Shown: piece by piece, positions 16,704 through 25,998 of the stretch
How positions within the stretch are numbered: the first letter of the stretch is position 1
Layout of the letters: each line of letters opens with the position of its first letter
Assembly: GCF_000720765.1 (NCBI RefSeq)
Contig: NZ_JODC01000013.1
Location: 186,001-250,000 of the forward strand
DNA length: 64,000 nucleotides
Origin: Streptomyces sp. NRRL S-646
GTDB taxonomy: Bacteria > Actinomycetota > Actinomycetes > Streptomycetales > Streptomycetaceae
Reading direction: 5' to 3'
Notes under the pieces: generated by a model
What the model saw: only the letters and a program-made list of their open reading frames with translations
Database searches by the model: none
What the model was told of the DNA's origin: nothing
Program-made: the position numbers and the translations under genes

Positions 16704-17530
16704 CCGACGCAGCAGCCCTTCCCGGCCAGCCGCGGGGCGGGGTTCTCACCGGCCCCGCCACCGTCCGGGCCGTCAACGTCCTGGCGCCCAACGCCTCGGC
16801 GATGACCCTCGACGGCACGAACACCTGGATCGTCTCCGAGCCCGACTCCGACCTGGCCGTCGTCGTCGACCCCGGCCCCCTGGACGAAGGCCACCTGCGC
16901 ACCGTCGTGGACACGGCCGAGAAGGCCGGCAAGCGCATCGCGCTCACCCTGCTGACCCACGGCCACCCGGACCACGCGGAGGGCGCCGCCCGCTTCGCCG
17001 GGCTGACCGGCACGAAGGTGCGGGCCCTGGACCCGGCGCTGCGGCTGGGCGACGAGGGGCTAGCCGCCGGGGACGTCGTCACGGTCGGCGGTCTGGAGCT
17101 GAGGGTCGTGCCGACCCCGGGTCACACCTCGGACTCCCTCTGCTTCCATCTCCCGGCCGATCAGGCGGTCCTGACGGGCGACACCGTCCTGGGCCGCGGC
17201 ACGACGGTCGTTGCGCACCCCGATGGCCGCCTGGGCGACTATCTGGACTCGCTACGGCGGCTGCGGTCGCTGACGGTCGACGACGGCGTCCACACGGTGC
17301 TGCCGGGCCATGGCCCCGTCCTGGAGGACGCCCAGGGAGCCGTCGAGTTCTACCTGGCCCACCGCGCCCACCGCCTCGCCCAGGTCGAGACGGCGGTCGA
17401 GGACGGCTACCGCACGCCGTCCGAGGTCGTCGCGCACGTGTACGCGGACGTGGACCGGTCCCTGTGGCCGGCGGCGGAGCTGTCGGTGCGGGCACAGATG
17501 GACTACCTGGAGGAGCACGGGCTCATCTAG
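16700..17530 (+). CDS. MBL-fold metallo-hydrolase
   Basis: A 276-residue metallo-beta-lactamase-fold enzyme of the glyoxalase II-like/LACTB2 type. It shows GTNTWIV, VVDPGPLDEGH, the zinc motif LTHGHPDHAEGA, PTPGHTSDS, LTGDTVLG and LPGHGPVLED. A helical winged C-terminal part (YRTPSEVVAHVYADV) follows. The substrate is not evident. The ATG at 16700 matches the start of the catalytic family and overlaps the leader ORF stop. It converges with the nucleotidyltransferase gene, their stop codons overlapping by four bases. Confidence 0.9.
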   Translation: MTDAAALPGQPRGGVLTGPATVRAVNVLAPNASAMTLDGTNTWIVSEPDSDLAVVVDPGPLDEGHLRTVVDTAEKAGKRIALTLLTHGHPDHAEGAARFAGLTGTKVRALDPALRLGDEGLAAGDVVTVGGLELRVVPTPGHTSDSLCFHLPADQAVLTGDTVLGRGTTVVAHPDGRLGDYLDSLRRLRSLTVDDGVHTVLPGHGPVLEDAQGAVEFYLAHRAHRLAQVETAVEDGYRTPSEVVAHVYADVDRSLWPAAELSVRAQMDYLEEHGLI

Positions 17531-18348
17531 TCCGGGCGCGGCGCCTTGATGCCGTGCACGCGCGCGTACTCCTCGGCGAGCCAGGGCCCGAGGTCGTCGA
17601 CGTACGAGTGCAGTACGGCGGGATCGCCATGGGGCTCGTACCCGAGGACGGCCGCCGCGCGCAGCTGCTCGGCCCGCTCCGGGTAGTACGTGCCGAAGGC
17701 CTCGGCCATCTCCGTGAGGTCGCTGGTCCAGCCGTTCCAGCGGGGCATCACAAGCGTGAATCCGGTGCGGACGAGGTGACGCGACATGAACCGCACAAGC
17801 GGCCGCCGGGCCTCGTCGGTGTCCTCGGCGGCCGCGATCCGCTGCCGCCAGCGGGGCAGCAGCAGGGCCAGGTCCCCGTTGGTCTCGCGGGCGAGCAGGG
17901 AGTCGGGGCGGTAGCGCGGCAGGTACTCGGCGAGGTCCTCACCGAGCAGCGGCGTGCACAGGCAGGCGAGAAACCAGCCCAGGTCGTACGTCTCCGGCTC
18001 GCTCAGCAGCCGGGCCCGGCTGTACAGCAGCGTGCCGACCCCGTCGATCTGCGGGAACTCCTTGTCGACGGCCTCACCGAGTGCCCGGGTGGCCTCCCGG
18101 TCCGGGTCCGTGGGTTCCTCCCGCAGCGCGATCAGCAGATCCAGATCACTGCGCCCCACGCGCGCGGTCCCGCGCGGAACGGACCCGTAGAGGTACGCGC
18201 TGTCCAGCCGCGCCCCGAATGCTTCGAGCAGCCGGTCGCGCGCGGCGGCCACGACGGGCCGGAAGGCGTGCGGCACGCGCGCGAGGGATCCTTCGCGCTC
18301 GATGCAGCCCTGGGCGTCGAGGCCTCTGGAGGTCGCGTTTTCGGCCAT
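17527..18348 (-). CDS. Nucleotidyltransferase-domain protein
   Basis: A 273-residue protein with a minimal pol-beta-type nucleotidyltransferase motif: LYGSVPRGTARVGRSDLDLL (GS...DxD). An alpha-helical part with a conserved W-rich region (RWNGWTSDLTEM) follows. Substrate is unknown. Relatives include aminoglycoside-type and uncharacterised transferases. I chose ATG 18348 (MAENATSRGL). The reading frame extends upstream to 18510, but that part lies inside the crp region and has no ribosome-binding site. Confidence 0.78.
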   Translation of the reverse strand: MAENATSRGLDAQGCIEREGSLARVPHAFRPVVAAARDRLLEAFGARLDSAYLYGSVPRGTARVGRSDLDLLIALREEPTDPDREATRALGEAVDKEFPQIDGVGTLLYSRARLLSEPETYDLGWFLACLCTPLLGEDLAEYLPRYRPDSLLARETNGDLALLLPRWRQRIAAAEDTDEARRPLVRFMSRHLVRTGFTLVMPRWNGWTSDLTEMAEAFGTYYPERAEQLRAAAVLGYEPHGDPAVLHSYVDDLGPWLAEEYARVHGIKAPRPD

Positions 18349-18436
18349 GGGGTCACTACACCAGCCCGTCCGGCGTTTGCGGACGAGGCCGTTCAGGCCG
18401 AAGCGGGGGTCTGGGGGCGGCAGCCCCCAGGGACGG

Positions 18437-19111
18437 TCACCGCGAGCGCTTTGCGAGCCGCTCCACGTCCAGCAGGATGACCGCCCGCGCCTCCAGGCGG
18501 AGCCACCCACGCTGTGCGAAGTCGGCCAGCGCCTTGTTGACCGTCTCGCGCGAGGCGCCGACCAGCTGGGCCAGCTCCTCCTGCGTCAGGTCGTGGACGA
18601 CGTGGATGCCCTCCTCGGACTGCACGCCGAAGCGGCGCGAGAGGTCCAGCAGCGCCCGGGCGACGCGGCCGGGAACGTCGGAGAAGACCAGGTCGGACAT
18701 CGCGTCGTTCGTCTTGCGCAGCCGACGGGCGACGGCGCGCAGCAGGGCGCCGGCCACCTCGGGGCGGGCGCTCAGCCAGGGCTGCAGATCGCCGTGGCCG
18801 AGACCGAGCATCTTGACCTCGGTCAGGGCGGTGGCCGTGGCGGTGCGCGGGCCCGGGTCGAAGAGCGACAGCTCGCCGATCAGCTCGCTGGGGCCGACGA
18901 CGGCGAGCATGTTCTCGCGGCCGTCGGGGGAGGTGCGGTGGAGCTTCACCTTGCCCTCGGTGACGACGTAAAGCCGGTCACCGGGGTCGCCCTCGTGGAA
19001 GAGCGCGTCGCCGCGCGCGAGGGTCACCTCGCTCATGGAGGCGCGGAGCTCCGCGGCCTGCTCGTCGTCGAGCGCCGCGAAGAGCGGGTTCCGCCGCAGA
19101 ACGTCGTCCAC
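18437..19111 (-). CDS. crp: Crp/Fnr-family global regulator Crp
   Basis: A 224-residue cAMP-receptor-type protein. The cyclic-nucleotide domain contains FHEGDPGDRLYVVTEGKVKL and IGELSLFDPGPRTATATA, then a dimer helix and the helix-turn-helix LTQEELAQLVGASRETVNKA. The GTG start at 19111 gives exactly the length of Streptomyces Crp. This regulator controls germination, development and antibiotic clusters in S. coelicolor. It is divergent from the endonuclease III gene. Confidence 0.95.
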   Translation of the reverse strand: MDDVLRRNPLFAALDDEQAAELRASMSEVTLARGDALFHEGDPGDRLYVVTEGKVKLHRTSPDGRENMLAVVGPSELIGELSLFDPGPRTATATALTEVKMLGLGHGDLQPWLSARPEVAGALLRAVARRLRKTNDAMSDLVFSDVPGRVARALLDLSRRFGVQSEEGIHVVHDLTQEELAQLVGASRETVNKALADFAQRGWLRLEARAVILLDVERLAKRSR

Positions 19112-19318
19112 GAGTTCTCTCCTTGTCGACCTGCTCAGGGGATCTTGCTCCCCCTTGGTACCAGGGGACCGTGTTCCCCGTTTTGCCGGACGGTCCAAAC
19201 AGTGTGATCTGTCACAAGGATGCCGCACACCTGTCCCGAGGTAAGCGGCAGGGGTCCAATTGGGGGCCGATCTCCCGGGGCCGGGGCGGATGTCAGTGCC
19301 GGGCTTTAGGCTGGCCGG

Positions 19319-20386
19319 GTGTCCAAATCGCCGGTGAGAGCACAGGCCAAGGGGGCTGGGCGGGTGGTTGTACGTCGTGATTCCGCTGTGGGCGAACAGA
19401 ACTCCGGCGGAGGAAAGAAACCGGCAAAAGTGACGAAAAGCGCTCCGGTGAAGAAGACAGCCGCGAAGAAGGCTGCCGCGAAGAAGACCGCGGTGAAAAA
19501 GGCCGCTGTGAAAAAGACTGAGGCCGTCAAGAAAGCCGCCGTCGCGCCCAAGAAGGCGTCCGCCGCGGTCGAGGGCGCCCCTCCCGCGAAGGCCGTCGCC
19601 AAGCCGCCGAAGAACGAGTCGCGCACCGCCCTGGTCCGCCGTGCCCGCCGTATCGACCGCGAGCTCGCCGAGGTGTATCCGTACGCCCACCCGGAGCTGG
19701 ACTTCGGGAACCCCTTCCAGCTCGTGGTAGCCACCGTCCTGTCCGCCCAGACCACCGACCTCAGGGTCAACCAGACGACCCCCGGTCTGTTCGCCAAGTA
19801 CCCGACCCCGGAGGACCTGGCCGCCGCGAACCCCGAGGAGGTCGAGGAGATCCTCCGTCCGACCGGGTTCTTCCGGGCCAAGACCAAGTCCGTCATGGGG
19901 CTGTCGAAGGCGTTGGTGGAGCAGTTCGGCGGAGAGGTCCCCGGCCGCCTCGAAGACCTGGTCAAGCTGCCCGGTGTGGGCCGCAAGACCGCCTTCGTCG
20001 TGCTCGGGAACGCCTTCGGACGGCCCGGCATCACCGTGGACACGCACTTCCAGCGACTGGTGCGGCGCTGGCAGTGGACGGAGGAGACCGACCCGGACAA
20101 GATCGAGGCCGCCGTCGGCGGGCTCTTCCCCAAGAGCGACTGGACGATGCTCTCGCACCACGTGATCTTCCACGGCCGCCGCATCTGCCACGCCCGCAAG
20201 CCCGCCTGCGGCGCCTGCCCCATCGCTCCGCTCTGCCCGGCGTACGGCGAGGGCGAGACGGATCCGGAGAAGGCGAAGAAGCTGCTCAAGTACGAGAAGG
20301 GCGGCTTCCCCGGTCAGCGCCTCAAGCCCCCGCAGTCGTACCTGGACGCGGGCGGCAAGCCGGCGCCGCCGCTGGGGGCCGGATGA
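19319..20386 (+). CDS. nth: Endonuclease III with a lysine-rich N-terminal extension
   Basis: A 355-residue DNA glycosylase/AP lyase of base-excision repair. The catalytic part begins near residue 100. It shows LSAQTTD, the helix-hairpin-helix [13 protein letters not shown] with catalytic Lys, VDTHFQR with catalytic Asp, and the [4Fe-4S] motif C-x6-C-x2-C-x5-C in [17 protein letters not shown]. About 80 extra N-terminal residues are built of [11 protein letters not shown] repeats resembling histone H1-like tails. I chose GTG 19319. A start after the tail would give a standard-length enzyme but lacks a ribosome-binding site. Confidence 0.93.
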   Translation: MSKSPVRAQAKGAGRVVVRRDSAVGEQNSGGGKKPAKVTKSAPVKKTAAKKAAAKKTAVKKAAVKKTEAVKKAAVAPKKASAAVEGAPPAKAVAKPPKNESRTALVRRARRIDRELAEVYPYAHPELDFGNPFQLVVATVLSAQTTDLRVNQTTPGLFAKYPTPEDLAAANPEEVEEILRPTGFFRAKTKSVMGLSKALVEQFGGEVPGRLEDLVKLPGVGRKTAFVVLGNAFGRPGITVDTHFQRLVRRWQWTEETDPDKIEAAVGGLFPKSDWTMLSHHVIFHGRRICHARKPACGACPIAPLCPAYGEGETDPEKAKKLLKYEKGGFPGQRLKPPQSYLDAGGKPAPPLGAG

Positions 20387-20479
20387 CGGGCGGCACGGCA
20401 GAGTCCCGGACCGGACGGGGCGGGCTCAGGAACGATCTCGGGCCTTCGGGGCGTTGGACTCGGCAGGACGGGGGTGGCG

Positions 20480-21184
20480 ATGACGCGCGCGAGTAATGCG
20501 AGCAATACGCAGGGTGGTCCGGTGGTGCTCAGCAAGGAGGGGCTGCCCGAGTGGCTGGACCCGGTGGTCCGGGCCGTGGAGACGGTGCAGCCGCTGCAGC
20601 TGAGCCGCTTCCTGCCACCGGAGAACGGGGCGGGGCGGCAGTCCGCCGTACTGATCCTGTTCGGCGAGGGCGAGCGCGGCCCCGAGCTGCTGCTGATGGA
20701 GCGGGCGAGTTCGCTCAGGTCGCACGCCGGGCAGCCGTCCTTCCCCGGCGGCGCCCTCGACCCCGAGGACGGCGACCCGAAGGCCGACGGGCCGCTGCGG
20801 GCCGCTCTCCGCGAGGCCGAGGAGGAGACCGGGCTCGACCCCTCCGGCGTGCAGCTCTTCGGCGTGCTGCCCCGGCTTTACATCCCGGTCAGCGGCTTCG
20901 TGGTGACCCCCGTGCTGGGCTGGTGGCGTGAGCCGAGCCCGGTCGGGGTCGTCGATCCGAACGAGACGGCCCGGGTGTTCACCGTCCCCGTGGCGGATCT
21001 CACGGATCCGGACAACCGGGCCACCACCGTCCACCCCAGCGGCCACCGAGGTCCGGCATTTCTGGTCGAATCGGCCCTGGTCTGGGGCTTCACGGCCGGA
21101 ATCATCGACCGTCTGTTCCACTACGCGGGCTGGGAGCGGCCCTGGGACCGGGAGAAGCAGGTCCCGCTCGACTGGCGGTCATGA
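20480..21184 (+). CDS. Nudix hydrolase, CoA-pyrophosphatase type
   Basis: A 234-residue protein with the NudL-like pattern LLLMERASSLRSHAGQPSFP before the Nudix box. GGALDPEDGD is followed by ALREAEEETGL. The SHAGQPSFPGG signature is characteristic of the CoA pyrophosphatase subgroup, so CoA derivative hydrolysis is likely. ATG 20480 is preceded by GGGGGTGG. GTG 20474 is an alternative two codons earlier. It lies between nth and the MarP-like gene, all in one direction. Confidence 0.87.
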   Translation: MTRASNASNTQGGPVVLSKEGLPEWLDPVVRAVETVQPLQLSRFLPPENGAGRQSAVLILFGEGERGPELLLMERASSLRSHAGQPSFPGGALDPEDGDPKADGPLRAALREAEEETGLDPSGVQLFGVLPRLYIPVSGFVVTPVLGWWREPSPVGVVDPNETARVFTVPVADLTDPDNRATTVHPSGHRGPAFLVESALVWGFTAGIIDRLFHYAGWERPWDREKQVPLDWRS

Positions 21185-21303
21185 CAGGGTGTCTGCCGTG
21201 CTGTGTCTTTCCGGGGGACACTGTGATCGGTCGTCGCTGCGTGGCGGGCCGGCCCCCGGCCGACCTGAGGTGACCGCAGAGTGATGAGGCGAGGCTCGAA
21301 CCG

Positions 21304-22503
21304 GTGAACGTGCTGGACATCCTGTTGCTGGTCGCCGCCGTGTGGTTCGCGATCGTGGGTTACCGCCAGGGCTTCGTCGTCGGCATCCTGTCGGTGATCG
21401 GCTTCCTGGGCGGCGGCCTCGTCGCCGTCTACGTCCTGCCCGTCATCTGGGACGCACTGACCGACAACGCCGAGGTGAGCACGACGGCCGCCGTCGTCGC
21501 GGTGGTCGTCGTCATCGTCTGCGCCTCCGTCGGCCAGGCCCTGACCACCCATCTCGGCAACAAGCTGCGCCGCTACATCACCTGGTCCCCGGCCCGCGCC
21601 CTGGACGCGACCGGCGGCGCCCTCGTCAACGTCGTGGCGATGCTCCTCGTGGCCTGGCTGATCGGCTCGGCCCTGGCCGGCACGACCCTGCCGACCCTCG
21701 GCAAGGAGGTCCGCGGCTCCAAGGTGCTCCTCGGTGTCGCCCGGGCCCTGCCCGACCAGGCCGACACCTGGTTCGCGGACTTCTCCTCGGTCCTCGCGCA
21801 GAACGGCTTCCCGCAGGTCTTCAGCCCGTTCTCGAACGAGCCGATCAACGACGTCCGTCCCCCCGACCCGGCCCTCGCGAACAGTCCCGTGGTCACGCGC
21901 GCGAAGCGCTCCATCGTCAAGGTCATGGGCACCGCGCAGAGCTGCGGCAAGGTCCTGGAAGGCAGCGGCTTCGTCTTCGGCGACCGCCGCGTCATGACCA
22001 ACGCGCACGTGGTCGGAGGCGTCGACGAACCCACCGTCCAGATAGGCGGCGAGGGCAGGAAGTACGACGCGACGGTCGTCCTCTACGACTGGCACCGCGA
22101 CATCGCCGTACTCGACGTACCCGATCTCAAGGCGCCCGCCCTGCAGTTCACGACCACGGACGCCCGCAGCGGCGACGACGCGATCATCGCGGGCTTCCCG
22201 GAGAACGGGTCGTACGACGTCCGTGCCGCACGCGTGCGTGGCCGCCTCCCGGCCAACGGCCCGGACATCTACCACCGCGGCACTGTCCGCCGGGACGTCT
22301 ACTCGCTGTACACGACCGTCCGCCAGGGCAACTCCGGCGGCCCGCTGCTCACGCCCAAGGGCAATGTGTACGGCGTGGTGTTCGCGAAGTCCCTCGACGA
22401 CGCCGAGACGGGGTACGCCCTCACCGCGGACGAGATCCAGGAGGACATCACCAAGGGGCGTACCGCGAACCAGCAGGTGGACAGCGACAGCTGCGCGCTG
22501 TGA
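21304..22503 (+). CDS. MarP-like periplasmic serine protease
   Basis: A 399-residue protein with four N-terminal membrane helices of the CvpA/colicin V type (residues 1-150). A trypsin-like domain follows from about 200. The catalytic triad is seen in RVMTNAHVVGG (His), WHRDIAVLDV (Asp) and RQGNSGGPLL (Ser). The domain order matches mycobacterial MarP, an acid-resistance protease acting on a peptidoglycan hydrolase, so a cell-envelope stress role is likely. The start is GTG 21304. Confidence 0.9.
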   Translation: MNVLDILLLVAAVWFAIVGYRQGFVVGILSVIGFLGGGLVAVYVLPVIWDALTDNAEVSTTAAVVAVVVVIVCASVGQALTTHLGNKLRRYITWSPARALDATGGALVNVVAMLLVAWLIGSALAGTTLPTLGKEVRGSKVLLGVARALPDQADTWFADFSSVLAQNGFPQVFSPFSNEPINDVRPPDPALANSPVVTRAKRSIVKVMGTAQSCGKVLEGSGFVFGDRRVMTNAHVVGGVDEPTVQIGGEGRKYDATVVLYDWHRDIAVLDVPDLKAPALQFTTTDARSGDDAIIAGFPENGSYDVRAARVRGRLPANGPDIYHRGTVRRDVYSLYTTVRQGNSGGPLLTPKGNVYGVVFAKSLDDAETGYALTADEIQEDITKGRTANQQVDSDSCAL

Positions 22504-22901
22504 GCCGCCGTTCCGGGAAAAAGAGGCGGGTCAGCCTCGGGGATGGCGCAGGCGTACCGAGACCCAGCGGGCCCGGCGGCGCAGAATGCGCGGAATGCCC
22601 ACCCTGAGGTCCGTGCCCGCCATCTGCGGTGCACCGCCTCGCTGGTGGGAGCTCAGGCCACTGGCCGAGCGGCGATTGCGTGCTGCGTCACTGTAGTCGT
22701 GCGTCCAGCCCATACCCCGACGTCTGCCCCTGCCCCAAGGTCGATAACCGCCCCCTGGGCGCCCAATTGGCCTATGCGCCGGGCAATTGGCTGTTCGTAG
22801 GACACATGTTCAGATCCGGATACCGGGCGCATCGGCTCGGTCACCGATCGGGCTCGGGGTCTTTCGGTCAATTGACCGGTTCTGCACGGAAAGTGCGCGT
22901 C
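22504..22901. other. 398-bp convergent intergenic region
   Basis: No convincing gene. It separates the MarP-like gene from the convergent hydrolase. CAATTGGC elements occur near 22761-22795 and CAATTGACC near 22868, but no stem of terminator strength was found. Short frames on both strands look like noise. Confidence 0.5.
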
Positions 22902-23870
22902 TCACCGGTCCGGTTCGGGATCCTTGAGCCAGTTGACCAACTCGGTTGAGAAGGCGACCGGATCCTCCTCGTGCGGAAAGTGCCCCAGCCCGTCGAACAG
23001 CCGCCAGCGGTACGGCGCTTCGACGTACTCGCCGGATCCGGCCGCGCTCCGCGTGCGCATCACCGGGTCGAGTGAGCCGTGCAGATGGAGGGTCGGGACC
23101 CTCAGGGGGCGCTTCATACGGCGGTTGAACTGGATGCCGTCCGGGCGGGCCATGGAGCGGACCATCCAGCGGTACGGCTCGACCGAGCAGTGCGCCGTCG
23201 ACGGGATGCACATCGCGCGGCGGTACGTCTGAACCGCCTCGTCGTCCGGCAGGTTCGGCCCGGACCACTCCCGCATCAGCTCGCCGACGAGCGCACCGTC
23301 GTCCGCGGTGAGCTGCCGCTCCGGGATCCAGGGGCGCTGGAACCCCCAGATGTAGGAGCCCGCGCGGGTCTGCTTGACGTCCGAGAGCATCGCCGAGCGC
23401 CAGCGCCGGGGATGCGGCATCGAGGCGACCGCGAGCCGCCGGACCAGCTTGGGGCGCATCACGGCCGCCGTCCACGCCAGATATCCGCCCAGGTCGTGGC
23501 CGACCAGCGCGGCGTCCGGCTCGCCCAGGGAGCGGATCACACCGGTGATGTCGAGGGCGAGGTTCGCGGGGTCGTAGCCGCGTGGAGTGCGGTCGCTGCC
23601 GCCGACACCGCGCAGGTCCATGGCGACGGCCCGGAAGCCCGCCTCAGAAAGAGCGGTCAGCTGGTGCCGCCACGTCCACCAGAACTGCGGGAAGCCGTGC
23701 AGCAGCAGCACCATCGGCCCGTCGCCGGCCTCGGCGATGTGGAAACGGGCGCCGTTGGCGGCCACGTCCCGGTGGATCACCTTGGTCCCGTCGGGCAGGG
23801 CGTCCGGTCGTACGACCGAGGTGGGTTGCGCCCAAGGTGATTGCCCCGCAGGGGTGGAGGAGCCCGTCAT
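22902..23870 (-). CDS. Alpha/beta hydrolase, epoxide-hydrolase type
   Basis: A 322-residue alpha/beta hydrolase. The oxyanion/HGFP region is LLLHGFPQFWWTWRHQ. The nucleophile elbow GHDLGGYLAW has Asp rather than Ser, pointing to epoxide hydrolase/haloalkane dehalogenase chemistry. The catalytic His is in FDGLGHFPHEEDP and an acid in HLHGSLDPVM. The start ATG overlaps the stop of the upstream holin-family gene (ATGA), so the two are coupled. Substrate is unknown. Confidence 0.88.
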   Translation of the reverse strand: MTGSSTPAGQSPWAQPTSVVRPDALPDGTKVIHRDVAANGARFHIAEAGDGPMVLLLHGFPQFWWTWRHQLTALSEAGFRAVAMDLRGVGGSDRTPRGYDPANLALDITGVIRSLGEPDAALVGHDLGGYLAWTAAVMRPKLVRRLAVASMPHPRRWRSAMLSDVKQTRAGSYIWGFQRPWIPERQLTADDGALVGELMREWSGPNLPDDEAVQTYRRAMCIPSTAHCSVEPYRWMVRSMARPDGIQFNRRMKRPLRVPTLHLHGSLDPVMRTRSAAGSGEYVEAPYRWRLFDGLGHFPHEEDPVAFSTELVNWLKDPEPDR

Positions 23871-24370
23871 GAGGACGAGCGTGCCACAGCCTCGATGGCC
23901 GCGGGGGCCCGGTCCTCGAGCGCCGGGGTTTCCGGAAGCTCCGGCCGCGGGTGCGGCTTGGCCTTCTGCAGGACCCCTGCGGTCTCCTTCATCGACGCCG
24001 CGACCTTCTGTGGGCCCTTGCCCTTCTTCGCCTTCTTCGCGAAGACCGTGCCGATCAGCGCGAGGGCGACCGCGACCAGCACGTTCGCCGCGAAGGACAG
24101 CAGGAAGCAGATCGCGAGGTTCCAGTCGCTCCAGGTCCGGATGCCGTACGCCAGCGCGAAGTTGAGCATCGGCAGGGAGAACACCAGGACCGCGCCGGCC
24201 GCGGTGAACGCGCCGCCGCTCGTCGCACCGCGCTTGACGTCCTGCTTGAGCTGCGCCTTGGCCAGCGCGATCTCGTCATGCACCAGCGCCGACATCTCGG
24301 TCGTCGCGGAGGCGAACAGCTGGCCGATGCTGCGTTCGGCGCCGACCGGGCTGCCGTCGGGTGCGCTCAT
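23867..24370 (-). CDS. Phage-holin-superfamily III-like membrane protein (DUF1469)
   Basis: A 167-residue protein with an amphipathic N-terminal half (IGQLFASATTEMSALVHDEI) and two adjacent membrane helices (about 55-80 and 88-110). A basic, proline-rich tail follows. This is the DUF1469/holin superfamily III pattern, common as a housekeeping membrane protein in actinobacteria and not a sign of prophage. I chose ATG 24370. It sits between nhaA and the hydrolase gene on the same strand. Confidence 0.82.
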   Translation of the reverse strand: MSAPDGSPVGAERSIGQLFASATTEMSALVHDEIALAKAQLKQDVKRGATSGGAFTAAGAVLVFSLPMLNFALAYGIRTWSDWNLAICFLLSFAANVLVAVALALIGTVFAKKAKKGKGPQKVAASMKETAGVLQKAKPHPRPELPETPALEDRAPAAIEAVARSSS

Positions 24371-24410
24371 CGCGGTCTCCCTCACTCTCTTTTTGTACCG
24401 TCAAGTCAGA

Positions 24411-25847
24411 TCATGCCGGACGGTCGTCCTCGTCGCCTGCCCCGCCCTGCACTTCGGCAAGCGCGCGTCGTTCGGCGGCCTTCAGTTCGGCGGTCCGGCG
24501 GTGCTCGGCGGCCTTGTTCTCGTAGATCGCGGCCATCCGCAGGTGGTACGCCGGGTCGTCCTCCTCGTAGATGTCCGGGATGCCGTCGAGGTCCTCGTCG
24601 CGCTCCTCGGCCTCGCACAGCCTGCGGTACTTGGAGTTCCGGATCTTCAGCAGCACCGTCGCCAGGGCCGCCGCGATGAGGGAGCCCGTCAGCACGGCGG
24701 CCTTGACCTCGTCCGTCAGTACGGCGTCCCCGTCGAAGGCGAGTTCGCCGATCAGCAGCGACACGGTGAAGCCGATACCGGCCAGCGTCGCCACCGCGAA
24801 CACGTCGGCCCAGGCGAGGTCGTCGCTGAGCGAGGCCCGGGTGAAACGGGCCGTCAGCCACGTACCGCCGAAGATCCCGAGCGCCTTGCCGACGACGAGC
24901 CCGAGGACCACGCCCAGTGTCTCCGGCTTGGTGAACACGTCCCCGAGCGCGCCGCCCGAGATGGCGACACCGGCGCTGAACAGGGCGAAGAGGGGGACGG
25001 CGAGGCCCGCCGACAGGGGCCGTACGAGATGCTCGATGTGCTCGCCCGGGGAGTGCGCCTCGCCCTCGTGGCGGTGGCAGCGCAGCATCAGGCCCATCGC
25101 CACGCCCGCGATCGTCGCGTGGACGCCGCTGTTGTACATCAGCGCCCAGATGACGAGCGCAAGCGGGACGTACACGTACCACCCGCGCACGCCCTTCCGC
25201 AGCAGCAGCCAGAAGACGGCGAGGCCCACGACGGCGCCGCCCAGCGCGGCGAAATTGATGGTGTTCGTGAAGAAGACCGCGATGATCAGGATCGCGAAGA
25301 GGTCGTCGACGACCGCGAGGGTGAGCAGGAAGGCCCGCAGGGCGCTCGGCAGTGACGTACCGATGACGGCGAGCACCGCCAGCGCGAACGCGATGTCGGT
25401 GGCGGTGGGAACCGCCCAGCCCTGGAGCGAGCCGCCGCCGCTCAGGTTGGTGAGGGTGTAGACGAGCGCCGGTACGGCCATCCCGCACAGGGCCGCGACG
25501 ACCGGCAGCGCCGCCGCCCGGGGGTCCCGGAGATCACCGGCGACCAGCTCACGCTTGAGCTCGATGCCGGCGACGAAGAAGAACACCGCGAGCAGCCCGT
25601 CAGCGGCCCAGTGCGCGACCGACAGATGCAGGCCGAGGGCCTCGGGGCCGAAGTGGAAGTGGCTGACGCTCTCGTAGCCGTCGTGCAGCGCGGGTATGTT
25701 CGCCCAGATCAGCGCCGTGATCGCGGCCATGAGCAGCAGTACGCCGCCGACGGTCTCGGTGCGCAGCGCATCCGCCACGAAGGTGCGCTCGGGCAGGGAC
25801 AGACGGCCGAGAACCTTGCGGGGGGCGGTGGTGCGGGGCGCGGTCAC
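24411..25847 (-). CDS. nhaA: Na+/H+ antiporter NhaA
   Basis: A 478-residue antiporter with about eleven membrane segments. Family signatures are FFFVAGIELKRELVAGDL, PTATDIAFALAVLAVIG and the Asp pair in LAVVDDLFAILIIAVFF used for cation binding. A charged cytoplasmic tail of about 75 residues (EERDEDLDGIPDIYEEDD) extends beyond the E. coli length. The GTG start at 25847 is preceded by GGAGG. It follows acsA on the same strand but a terminator-like hairpin separates them. Confidence 0.93.
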   Translation of the reverse strand: MTAPRTTAPRKVLGRLSLPERTFVADALRTETVGGVLLLMAAITALIWANIPALHDGYESVSHFHFGPEALGLHLSVAHWAADGLLAVFFFVAGIELKRELVAGDLRDPRAAALPVVAALCGMAVPALVYTLTNLSGGGSLQGWAVPTATDIAFALAVLAVIGTSLPSALRAFLLTLAVVDDLFAILIIAVFFTNTINFAALGGAVVGLAVFWLLLRKGVRGWYVYVPLALVIWALMYNSGVHATIAGVAMGLMLRCHRHEGEAHSPGEHIEHLVRPLSAGLAVPLFALFSAGVAISGGALGDVFTKPETLGVVLGLVVGKALGIFGGTWLTARFTRASLSDDLAWADVFAVATLAGIGFTVSLLIGELAFDGDAVLTDEVKAAVLTGSLIAAALATVLLKIRNSKYRRLCEAEERDEDLDGIPDIYEEDDPAYHLRMAAIYENKAAEHRRTAELKAAERRALAEVQGGAGDEDDRPA

Positions 25848-25946
25848 GAGGGAGACCTCCGGTCGGTGGGCAGGGGAGTGCTGCTTGCCGACCAGACTTC
25901 CCGGCACACCTTGAGGGTCACACAGTTTTGCTTAGTTTACCTAAAA

Positions 25947-25980
25947 GGGGCGCCTGGTGCGTTTCCGCGCCGGGCGCCCC
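25947..25980 (-). terminator. Terminator downstream of acsA
   Basis: GGGGCGCC (25947-25954) and GGCGCCCC (25973-25980) form an 8-bp stem with additional inner pairing. AAAA on the plus strand before it gives a U-run on the minus-strand transcript leaving acsA. Confidence 0.75.
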
Positions 25981-25998
25981 CTGGGAGCTGGGAAAACC

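Noticed and set aside
23867..24370. Prophage holin next to the hydrolase gene
   Set aside because: DUF1469/holin superfamily III proteins are common core membrane proteins in actinobacteria. There are no phage genes around it.
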